DNA of 64,000 nt from the NCBI RefSeq assembly GCF_052114605.1, contig NZ_JBFRFB010000003.1, positions 124,001-188,000 of the forward strand, written 5' to 3'. This DNA comes from Microvirga sp052114605 (GTDB lineage: Bacteria > Pseudomonadota > Alphaproteobacteria > Rhizobiales > Beijerinckiaceae). Shown piece by piece: positions 30,534-38,074 of this stretch (position 1 is the stretch's first letter; each line of letters begins with the position of its first letter). The notes beneath the pieces were generated by a model. That model was not told where the DNA came from. It ran no database searches and worked only from the letters and a program-made list of their open reading frames with translations. The position numbers were made by a program, and so were the translations under genes.

Positions 30534-32629
30534 CGGAACGTATCGGAATGCCGCAGCCTATATCCGACTTGGAAAGTCGGGCTATGACTCGTGCCATGCC
30601 CGATCAAGTTCCTGCGAAGATCCTGGTGGTCGATGACGCTCCGCGTAACCTTATCGCTGTTCAGGAAGTTCTTCGCTCGCCCGGCATCGAGATCGTTACT
30701 GCCGATTGCGGAGAGGCTGCCTTAAGACACGTCCTGAAGGATGATTTCGCCGTCATCCTCCTTGATGTCCAGATGCCGAGAATGGATGGATATGAAGTTG
30801 CGGGTCTGATCCGCAATCGGCCGCGTTCCTCCCGCGTCCCCATCCTTTTCCTGACGGCCTTCAATAAAGACGACATGCACGTCTTCAGGGGCTATTCGGC
30901 TGGCGCCGTCGATTATGTCTTCAAGCCGATCGAGCCGTTGATCCTGAAATCGAAGGTTGATGTCTTCGTCGATCTTTACCGCAAGACGGAAGAGATCAGG
31001 CGGCAGGGTGAAGAGGAACGTCGGCTCCTGATGGAAAACCTTCGGGTCCGAAGTGAGAAGCTGAAAACCGAACAGGCCCTGCGCCGCCGTGAAGAGCATC
31101 AGGCTATCGTCCTTCAGTCGCTTCCTATCGCGCTTTATACCGCCTCGGTCCAGGAGAACCATCGCCAGCTTCATTTTACGAATGAAAGCATCGAGAGGAT
31201 CACAGGCTTTCCACCCGCAGCCTTTCTCGAATCCTCCGACTTCTGGTCTTCGCGCATCCACCCGGATGATCGTGACAGGGTTTTCACGCAGCTGAAGGAA
31301 TTGCAGGATCAGGGGACCTTGACCCTGGAATATCGCTGGACCTGCGCCGATGGGACAGAGCGCTTTTTCCTCGATCAGACCATGCTTATGCACGACGATG
31401 ACGGTCATCCTCGTGAGTTCTTCGGCATGTGGTTCGACATCTCCGAGCGCAAGCAGATGGAGCAGAACCTCCTCCATGCCAGCAAGCTCGAAGCCGTTGG
31501 CCGCCTGACTGGCGGCATAGCGCACGACTTCAATAACATGTTGAGCGTCGTGATCGGCAACCTCGACCTGCTGCACAAGACGGTCAAGGGCAATGCCAAA
31601 GCCGAACCGCGCGTCATGATGGCGATGGAGGGAGCGCAGCGTTGCGCCGACCTGACGCATAGACTGCTCGCATTTTCCCGGCGTCAGCCGTTGCAGGTAT
31701 CTATCATCGATGTGGCTGCGCTCATGCCGGGGCTGTTGGAGCTCATGCGTCGAACGCTTGGCGAGCATATCAATGTCAGGCTCGATATTCAGGGCGTCAG
31801 CCATCCGATTCAGGTCGATCGGGCGCAATTGGAGGCGGCTCTCTTGAATCTCGCGGTCAATGCCCGGGATGCAATGCCTCAAGGTGGTGATCTGTCCATT
31901 TCCATCAGAGGCGAGGTTTTGGAGGAAGGGCAGGCCGAGCGTTCGGGTGAATACATCGTTATCGAAGTTCGCGACACAGGCATCGGGATGCCGCCGGAAG
32001 TGCTCGAACGTGTTTTCGAGCCGTTCTTTACGACGAAGGAGAGCGGCAAGGGAACGGGCCTTGGTTTGAGCATGGTCTATGGATTCGTCCAGCAATCTCA
32101 CGGTCATGTCGAGGTCGATAGTGTGCCCGGGCAAGGGACGGCCATTCGCATCTGCCTTCCCCGAGCCAATGGGGCCGTAGAGATTGGCATTGAGCGGCAG
32201 GGCTCTGTGGCTAAGCCATTTGGTGAAGGACAGACCGTTCTGGTTGTCGAGGACAATCCGGCGGTCCGGCAGGTCGCCATCTCCACTCTCATGTCACTCG
32301 GATTCAAAGTGATCGAGGCGGAAAGTGGCGACGAGGCGGCTCGAATATTCAGATCTAACGATCAGGTACGGATCGTCTTGTCCGATGTGCGCATGCCTGG
32401 AGAACTCACAGGTATCGATTTGGCTCGCCTGATTAGGAATGAGCGGCCCGAGATTCAAGTTCTCCTGACCACAGGCTATGTGGAAAGCGAGGAGGCTCTG
32501 GATGATGTCAGCCTGCTCTACAAGCCCTACCGCACGACCGATCTGGCCGAGAAGATTCAGGCTCTCATGGAGGCCATGCCGAAGCCGCAGATCCGCAAGC
32601 CTCCGGTTTTCGAGGTGATCTCAGCTTGA
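30530..32629 (+). CDS. hybrid histidine kinase, REC-PAS-HisKA-HATPase-REC
   Basis: 699 residues. Residues about 28-150 form an N-terminal receiver (ILVVDDAPRN, ILLDVQMPRMDG, LTAFN, FKPIEP). A short coiled coil follows, then a PAS/PAC fold at about 195-310 (ESIERITGFPPAAF, IHPDD, WFDISERKQME), HisKA with GGIAHDFNNML (phospho-His), HATPase with NLAVNARDAMP, DTGIGMP and GTGLGLSMV, and a C-terminal receiver (VLVVEDNPAVRQ, LSDVRMPG). No membrane helix is seen. It is translationally coupled to the poly-HAMP kinase (ATGA at 30530-30533). The N-terminal receiver may be phosphorylated by that kinase, and output may be through another protein since there is no DNA-binding domain. Confidence 0.93.
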
Positions 32630-32647
32630 TGTGTGAGCGGCAGGATC

Positions 32648-33235
32648 ATGCCTGAAGTCGTCTTTCTAGATTTCGAGGCCTCATCACTGGAGAAGAAAAG
32701 CTATCCGATCGAGGTTGCCTGGGTCACCACATGTGGACATGAGGAAAGCCATTTGATCAAACCTGCTCCTGAATGGGTGGATTGGTCGGACGAGGCGGAG
32801 GCGATCCATAAAATTCGGCGGGAGCGCTTAATTGCGGAAGGCATGCCACATGATGAGCTGGCCCGGCGCATGGTCGATGTGCTGAGCGACCGCGCACTCT
32901 ATGCCAGCGCCCCTTCCTGGGATGGGCAATGGTTGAGCAAGCTGTTGCGGGCCGCCGGTCTCCCACGGCATTCTCTACGCCTTCAGGATACGGAAGTACT
33001 TCGGAAGGAATCTGCCGAGCGAATTTTGAATGCGTTGAAAATTCCCGATGGCGAACGGGCTGAGGCGGTTGAAAAGATCTTGCTGGATGCGAAGCTGCAG
33101 AATGACCGCTTGGTACCTGCTCATCGGGCTCTCGCGGATGCGCGGCGCGAACTCCAGATCTGGCAGGATGTATGCGCAAAAGCTGATGCGATAGTGCGCA
33201 CCCGCAGCCAGGGTGAGGAGCGCCATACCATATGA
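32648..33235 (+). CDS. DEDDh-type 3'-5' exonuclease-like protein
   Basis: 195 residues from ATG 32648; GTG 32633 is in frame. The N-terminal VVFLDFEASSL supplies the D-x-E of exonuclease motif I. An internal SAPSWDGQWL resembles motif II, and the C-terminal HRALADARREL supplies the H-x4-D of motif III, so the DEDDh set looks complete. Family members (DnaQ/RNase T/oligoribonuclease type) trim single-stranded DNA or RNA from the 3' end. It follows the second hybrid kinase by a few bases, so it is probably the last gene of that operon; the link to signalling is unexplained. It is convergent with fixK. Confidence 0.72.
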   Translation: MPEVVFLDFEASSLEKKSYPIEVAWVTTCGHEESHLIKPAPEWVDWSDEAEAIHKIRRERLIAEGMPHDELARRMVDVLSDRALYASAPSWDGQWLSKLLRAAGLPRHSLRLQDTEVLRKESAERILNALKIPDGERAEAVEKILLDAKLQNDRLVPAHRALADARRELQIWQDVCAKADAIVRTRSQGEERHTI

Positions 33236-33242
33236 CACCGTA

Positions 33243-33920
33243 TTAGGTATCGAGGCGCTCCAAAGCAGCCTTGTCACGGAGAATGATGGAACGCCGGTGA
33301 GCCGGCAGCTCAATGATGCTCTGGCGTTCCAGCTGGGTCAGCGAGCGCGAGACGGTCTCAATCGTGAGGCCGAGATGATCGGCGATATCGATCCGGGACA
33401 TGGGGAGGTCCATGTGGCCGTTCTCGGTGAGACGCGCCGAGAGAACCAGCAGGAAGGTGGCGATTTTCTCCAGGGCATTTTTACGGCCGAGCAGAAGCAT
33501 GTGAGACTGAGCCCGCCCCAGAGCCTGCATCATGGAAGCAATCACTTGATGAGCGAAGACCTGATCCTTAAGGGCAAGCGATTCCAGGCTGCGGCGGCGG
33601 AAGGCGATGATGGTTGCGTCGCCTACGGCCTCGGCGCTGAAGCGGTGTTCTTCACCGGTCTCCAGTCCGAAGATGTCGCCAGGGAGATGAAAGGCATCGA
33701 TCTGGCGGCGGCCATCGCTGAGCAGCTTGAAGGTCCGCACCGCACCGGAGGCCACCTTGTAGAAATAGGCAGCCCGATCGCCTTCGGCAAAAATCTCCTC
33801 ATCCTTCGCCGCCGTCCGGGCCATGCCCAGCTCGGGTGAGGTCTGAGGCGAGGGGATGCTACGCAGGAGCACCGCGTTCGGAGCGATCTGGGTGTTGAGA
33901 GAAACGTGCGCGGTTTGCAT
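33243..33920 (-). CDS. fixK: FixK-type Crp/Fnr regulator
   Basis: 225 residues. Residues about 35-145 form the cyclic-nucleotide-binding-like beta-roll (IFAEGDRAAYFYKVASGAVR, PGDIFGLE), and residues about 160-220 the winged helix with recognition motif ETVSRSLTQLERQ, whose E-x2-S-R pattern predicts binding to TTGAT-N4-ATCAA. The cysteine cluster of oxygen-sensing Fnr is absent, so activity should follow its expression, as for FixK. Target boxes are present before ccoN, fixG and hemN in this window. A FixJ-like site lies 84-99 bases upstream. It closes the FixLJ-K cascade and is convergent with the exonuclease gene. Confidence 0.9.
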   Translation of the reverse strand: MQTAHVSLNTQIAPNAVLLRSIPSPQTSPELGMARTAAKDEEIFAEGDRAAYFYKVASGAVRTFKLLSDGRRQIDAFHLPGDIFGLETGEEHRFSAEAVGDATIIAFRRRSLESLALKDQVFAHQVIASMMQALGRAQSHMLLLGRKNALEKIATFLLVLSARLTENGHMDLPMSRIDIADHLGLTIETVSRSLTQLERQSIIELPAHRRSIILRDKAALERLDT

Positions 33921-34003
33921 GGCGGGTCTCGGCGCTGGTTCGTGTCTGATGTGAGATCAGAGTTAACCTGCCGATGCAGCGCGCAAAATTCAGGTGCTCT
34001 CCA

Positions 34004-34019
34004 TAAGGGATTCCCCTTA
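34004..34019 (-). promoter_or_regulatory. probable FixJ binding site upstream of fixK
   Basis: TAAGGGATTCCCCTTA matches 13 of 16 positions of TAAGTAATTTCCCTTA, which I recall for the Sinorhizobium meliloti fixK promoter. It is nearly palindromic and sits between the single-receiver gene and fixK, 84 bases before the fixK ATG. The remembered consensus has not been checked against the literature. Confidence 0.5.
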
Positions 34020-34035
34020 GGCTGGGCAATCGAGC

Positions 34036-34413
34036 CTAGATGGAAGCGGCGAGGGCGCCTCGGATGCTATCGACCAGAGTTCCGTCCTCCAGAGGCTTTT
34101 CAATGACTTGGCGGAACCCTGAACGGGCCGCCCGCCGGCGCATGTCGTCCGTCGCCCGGGCCGTGATGAGAATAGCCGGGAGCTTGACGAGGCGTCGCCT
34201 CAGCCTGTCGATCAGTTCGACGCCGTTCATTCGAGGCATGTAGTAATCGACGACCAGGCAGCCGCTCTCCGGCAACTCCGATTCAGCCAGAATCTCATCC
34301 GCACCTTCATAGAGGCGCACATCCAGCCCCTCGAGTTCGAGGGCGAATTTCAATGATTGGCGAACGGCGGCATCGTCATCCACGACGATAACCGGCCCTG
34401 GTGTCATGGACAT
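34036..34413 (-). CDS. single-domain response regulator
   Basis: 125 residues: only a receiver domain. Acidic pocket VIVVDDDAAVRQ, phospho-Asp in LVVDYYMPRMNG, switch Thr/Ser in LITARATD, and the conserved Lys in IEKPLEDG are all present, and the opening resembles FixJ receivers. AGGACC precedes the ATG. It lies between fixJ and fixK on the same strand. With no output domain it may act as a phosphate sink for FixL, or as a partner that modulates FixLJ signalling, as single-domain receivers do in other systems. That role is inference from position. Confidence 0.87.
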   Translation of the reverse strand: MSMTPGPVIVVDDDAAVRQSLKFALELEGLDVRLYEGADEILAESELPESGCLVVDYYMPRMNGVELIDRLRRRLVKLPAILITARATDDMRRRAARSGFRQVIEKPLEDGTLVDSIRGALAASI

Positions 34414-34527
34414 TGTAAGGTCCTGCTGGATCCCTGGCCTTAGAATTTCTCCAGACCTATCCCATTCTTGAAGTGGAGGGGTTGATATGGCTCAATTCGT
34501 GCCAGAGACCTTATTCAGGAATTGTCC

Positions 34528-35163
34528 TTAAGGACGTTCGCCCGAATGACTTGGCTGCACGCCGACAAGAAGGGCCATTCGCACAAGTTCCGAGAGACTG
34601 GCTGCCTGCATCTTCGTCATGACATTCGCACGATAGATCTCGACCGTCCGAGGGCTGATGCCGAGGTCATAGGCGATCACCTTGTTGGCCTTTCCCGCAA
34701 CGAGGCCTTCGAGCACCTGTTTCTCGCGCTCGGACAATCCTTGGACGCGTGAGCGGATTTCCGCAGTCTGGGCGTCCTGATGCGCATGTTTCTCCTGCCT
34801 CTTCAGAGCGGCCCGCACTGTCGAGAGGAGGATATCATCATCGAAGGGCTTCTCGATGAAATCGATGGCGCCCTCCTTCATGGCCTCAACTGCCATGGGC
34901 ACATCCGCGTGACCTGTCATGATGATGACCGGCAGGGTGAAGCCGCGGCTCTTCAGGTGCCGAAGGAATTGAATGCCATCGATGCCTGGCATGCGAACAT
35001 CGGTGACGATGCAGCCGTCCGAAGCGTGCTTGACGTTGTCGAGAAACGCAGAGGCCGATTCATGCAGGCGCACAGGCAACCCGTCCGATGCCAGCAGGAA
35101 GGACAGGGACTGGCGAACTGCCAGATCGTCATCGACCACATGCACAACCGCTTCACTCGGCAT
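34528..35163 (-). CDS. fixJ: FixJ response regulator
   Basis: 211 residues. The receiver domain (about 1-120) has VHVVDDDLAVRQ, phospho-Asp in IVTDVRMPGIDG, IIMTGHADV and FIEKPFDDD. The C-terminal LuxR-type helix-turn-helix has LSEREKQVLEGLVAGKANK and GISPRTVEIYRANVMTKM. FixJ is phosphorylated by FixL at low O2 and activates fixK. The start overlaps the fixL stop by 11 bases, indicating coupled translation. A FixJ-like target lies before fixK two genes downstream. The length and motifs are typical. Confidence 0.95.
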   Translation of the reverse strand: MPSEAVVHVVDDDLAVRQSLSFLLASDGLPVRLHESASAFLDNVKHASDGCIVTDVRMPGIDGIQFLRHLKSRGFTLPVIIMTGHADVPMAVEAMKEGAIDFIEKPFDDDILLSTVRAALKRQEKHAHQDAQTAEIRSRVQGLSEREKQVLEGLVAGKANKVIAYDLGISPRTVEIYRANVMTKMQAASLSELVRMALLVGVQPSHSGERP

Positions 35164-36733
35164 TCGCTAACTCCTCCTGACTGACTGCGCGGAGCGTGAA
35201 CCTGAACGTTGTTCCCTCTCCAATAGCGGACTCTATCCAGATCTTGCCACCGTGAGATTCGACAATAGTCCGGCAGATCGACAAACCCACGCCCATGCCA
35301 TGTTTCTTGGTGGTGATGAATGGCTGGAACAACTGCTCCAGGATGCGCGGCTCGATGCCGGTACCGGTGTCGCTGACACTGATCTCCACTAGTCCGTCCT
35401 GCGCAACGGAGTGAGTGGAAATTGCCAACTCCCGGCGTGGTTCGCCCTGCATGGCCTCGATCGCATTTCGGATCAGATTCAGCAGAACCTGCTGGATCTG
35501 AATGCGATCGGCGAGCACGAGCGCCGCGTCAGGGTCGAAGCGGTAGGAGACGCGCACACCCTTCTCGCGAGCGCCGACCAGAGCCAGCGCGCTGGCCTCC
35601 TGGACCAGCTTGGGCAGGTTCTCGATATGCCGTTCGCTCTCACCACGGGTAACGAATTCGCGTAAGTGGCGGATCACCTGTCCAGCGCGCAGGGCCTGCT
35701 CCGCTGCTTCGTTCACGGCACCTTCCAGCATCGGCACTTCGTCCCCCTTCATGCGCTGCAAGATACGGCGGCAGCCTTTCAGGTAGTTTGCGATGGCCGT
35801 GAGAGGCTGGTTGATCTCGTGGGCGAGAGTGGACGCCATTTCGCCTAGAGCGGTGAAGCGCGACATATGCACGAGCTCGGATTGAAGTTCTTGCAAACGG
35901 GCTTCCGTCTTCTGCCTCTCCGTCAGGTCTCGAATGAAGCCGGTGAAGTAGCGTTGTCCGCCTGATCGCATCTCGCCGACCGCCAACTCGATAGGAAAGG
36001 TCGCTCCATCTTTGCTCTGCCCTACGACGACGCGCCCAATTCCGATGATCCGGCGCTCTCCCGTGGAGAGATAGCGATGCATGTAATCGTCATGCTGATC
36101 GCGGTAAGGATTGGGCATCAGGATCTTGATGTTCTTTCCGATGATTTCGGATGCTTCATATCCGAACAGACGTTCCGCCGCAGCGCTGAAAAATTGGATG
36201 TGAGCCTGCTCGTCTATGACGATCATCGCATCGGGTACGGTCTCCAGGATGGACCGTAGATGTGCTTCACGGGTTTTGAGCGCTTCCTCGGCTGCGACAC
36301 GCTCGGTAATATCCCGGGTGACCTGGGCGTAGCCCAAGAGATCTCCGCTGTCGTTCTTCAGTGGTGTCAGGCTCACATGGGCAATGAAGCGTGTGCCGTC
36401 CTTGCGTAGGCGCACGCCTTGTTCCTCGAACCGCCCCGTCTTTCGCGCAATTTCAAGCTCCTCCTCTGTCTTTCCGCTCGTGAGAGCCTCGGGAGGATGG
36501 AAGATGGAGAAGTGACGATTGAGGATTTCATCCCGGCGCCAGCCTCCAATCTGTTCGGCGCCGGTGTTCCAGCTGATGATCCGCCCTTCGATATCCAGCA
36601 TGCAGATGGCGTAATCCGTCACTGCATCGACCAGCAATGCGAAGCTGACATCCTGATGAAGCGAAGAGTGAGGGGCAGTCAAAAGCAAACTCCAGTCCGG
36701 CCGGGCCATCCGCATCTCCGCTGAACCCGGCAT
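35153..36733 (-). CDS. fixL: FixL oxygen-sensing histidine kinase
   Basis: 526 residues with no membrane segment. PAS1 (about 25-145) is followed by a haem PAS (about 155-275), then HisKA with LAHEINQPLTA (His 305) and HATPase with NLIRNAIEAM, DTGTGIE and GMGVGLSI. In the haem PAS, His214 in YRDQHDDY aligns with the proximal haem His200 of Bradyrhizobium FixL, and Arg234 in IIGIGR aligns with the O2-sensing Arg220. The distal residue equivalent to His214 of that protein is Arg228. Release of O2 switches the kinase on. It overlaps fixJ downstream. A soluble two-PAS form resembles Bradyrhizobium rather than the membrane-bound Sinorhizobium type. Its N-terminal start could be a few codons later. 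Confidence 0.95.
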   Translation of the reverse strand: MPGSAEMRMARPDWSLLLTAPHSSLHQDVSFALLVDAVTDYAICMLDIEGRIISWNTGAEQIGGWRRDEILNRHFSIFHPPEALTSGKTEEELEIARKTGRFEEQGVRLRKDGTRFIAHVSLTPLKNDSGDLLGYAQVTRDITERVAAEEALKTREAHLRSILETVPDAMIVIDEQAHIQFFSAAAERLFGYEASEIIGKNIKILMPNPYRDQHDDYMHRYLSTGERRIIGIGRVVVGQSKDGATFPIELAVGEMRSGGQRYFTGFIRDLTERQKTEARLQELQSELVHMSRFTALGEMASTLAHEINQPLTAIANYLKGCRRILQRMKGDEVPMLEGAVNEAAEQALRAGQVIRHLREFVTRGESERHIENLPKLVQEASALALVGAREKGVRVSYRFDPDAALVLADRIQIQQVLLNLIRNAIEAMQGEPRRELAISTHSVAQDGLVEISVSDTGTGIEPRILEQLFQPFITTKKHGMGVGLSICRTIVESHGGKIWIESAIGEGTTFRFTLRAVSQEELANAE

Positions 36734-36810
36734 GGAAAAACGGTCACCATTCCTATGCTGTTACTAGCATAGCCAAGGCGCGCTTCCTACAGGCACAAAA
36801 CCTTGCCTGT

Positions 36811-37926
36811 TCAGAAGAAAGCGCCTGCCGCCAGAGCCCCCAGCAGGGCCGATCCCAGCAGCGTTGCGTCGTGGAGGCCAAGAAGCCAGCGGGAGTGCCC
36901 ATCCGCCTCATGAACCCACAGGGTGGTGCCAAGCGTGACCATGGACCAGCCGCCCCCTAAGAGAGCAGCCGAGACAGAAAAGCCCATGAAACTTCCCGAT
37001 AAGGCGAACAGCATCCCGGCGACCGCCAGAAGAGCGCACCCGGCGATGGCGATCCATTGGGGGCGGATCGATTTCGGCAAGGCTGCCAAGGCGAGTGAGG
37101 GAGCATACATGGCAACCACATGCCATGCGATAGCCCCTGTCACGGCTTCGCCGAGGCCGCATCCGACCATGGCGATGGGCGTTGCCCCCATCAGCGCCGT
37201 CATGGCAAACCACCCAAGGCCACCGATAAGGCTCGGCCAGACGATGTGTCGCCACCCCTGGAATCTGATCGCCCCGAGGGGGACGGAATGGGTCCTGCGC
37301 GGGGGCAGGCCGGCTGTCGCAAGGAGCGAGCCGACATGCGCCAGTGCCGCTGCAACTGCCAGGCCCAAGAGCGCATGAGGTGTTGCCAGGGCTTCTGCCA
37401 CATTCGCAATGGTAGGAGCCGCGAGACCTGCAAGCGTGGCTGCTCCAAACACGAGCAGAACAGCTTTCGTGTCCCTCGCGCCCAGCGGCGCTGCAGCGTG
37501 CCGGTAGAAAAGGCTGAAGCCGTTGGCGATTCCGAGCCAGAATGCACCAAGCACAAGTCCGCCGAAATGCCATTGCATCAAGGACCAGGCTAGGACCAGA
37601 CCACCAGCTATGCCCAGGCTTGCGCCCAGCGTGAAGGCGGCGCGGCGATCGAAGGCGTCGAGAAGCAGGGAGGCAGGAAGGCTTGCAGTCGCCGCACCGG
37701 CATAGAACGCCGCATAGGGCAGGCTCACCCAGATCGTTTCAGGCGCGAGAGAAAGGCCGGCGAGCGGAAGGATCGTCAGGGTGAGTACCTGCGATAGAAC
37801 CGACAAGGCAAAGCCGGTCGCCAGAAGAGCGGTTGCGGCGGGGTTGCGTGAATGCTCGGCCGACTCAATCGGTTCACACAGGCAGTCGAGTTGTCCGGCG
37901 CGCGGCATGGCAGTCGAGATGGTCAT
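36811..37926 (-). CDS. ccoA: CcoA-like MFS copper importer for cbb3 assembly
   Basis: 371 residues with about 10-12 hydrophobic segments. It carries the two methionine/histidine motifs reported for Rhodobacter capsulatus CcoA: M242-x3-M246 (MTALM) and H269-x3-M273 (HVVAM), 27 residues apart where CcoA has 28. CcoA brings copper into the cytoplasm for the CuB centre of cbb3 oxidase. An N-terminal CLC (about 15-17) may be an extra metal or redox site. The ATG overlaps the ccoS stop by four bases, placing it in the fixGHIS operon. The assignment is from motifs and operon position. A plain MFS transporter of another substrate is less likely. Confidence 0.8.
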   Translation of the reverse strand: MTISTAMPRAGQLDCLCEPIESAEHSRNPAATALLATGFALSVLSQVLTLTILPLAGLSLAPETIWVSLPYAAFYAGAATASLPASLLLDAFDRRAAFTLGASLGIAGGLVLAWSLMQWHFGGLVLGAFWLGIANGFSLFYRHAAAPLGARDTKAVLLVFGAATLAGLAAPTIANVAEALATPHALLGLAVAAALAHVGSLLATAGLPPRRTHSVPLGAIRFQGWRHIVWPSLIGGLGWFAMTALMGATPIAMVGCGLGEAVTGAIAWHVVAMYAPSLALAALPKSIRPQWIAIAGCALLAVAGMLFALSGSFMGFSVSAALLGGGWSMVTLGTTLWVHEADGHSRWLLGLHDATLLGSALLGALAAGAFF

Positions 37927-38072
37927 GGCTTGATGTCGTCATCCGTCAGCACACGCAGGGCTGCGCCTTCGACATCGTCGTATTGGCCGTTCTTGAGTGA
38001 CCACAGGAAGGCAGCGAGACCCGATAAGCCAAGCAGCAATGCAGTCGGTACGAGATAGATCAGAACTTGCAT
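37923..38072 (-). CDS. ccoS: cbb3 oxidase maturation protein CcoS/FixS
   Basis: 49 residues (MQVLIYLVPTALLLGLSGLA at the start, ending DDDIKP). One membrane helix at about 3-25 is followed by WSLKNGQYDDVEGAA, the family hallmark. CcoS is needed for insertion of haem b and copper into CcoN. It lies two bases after the ccoI stop and overlaps ccoA by ATGA. Confidence 0.93.
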   Translation of the reverse strand: MQVLIYLVPTALLLGLSGLAAFLWSLKNGQYDDVEGAALRVLTDDDIKP

Positions 38073-38074
38073 GA

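Noticed and set aside
33946..33960. CTGAT-N5-ATCAG as a FixK box before fixK
   Set aside because: The spacer is five, not four, and the outer bases do not match TTGAT/ATCAA; kept only as a weak dyad.
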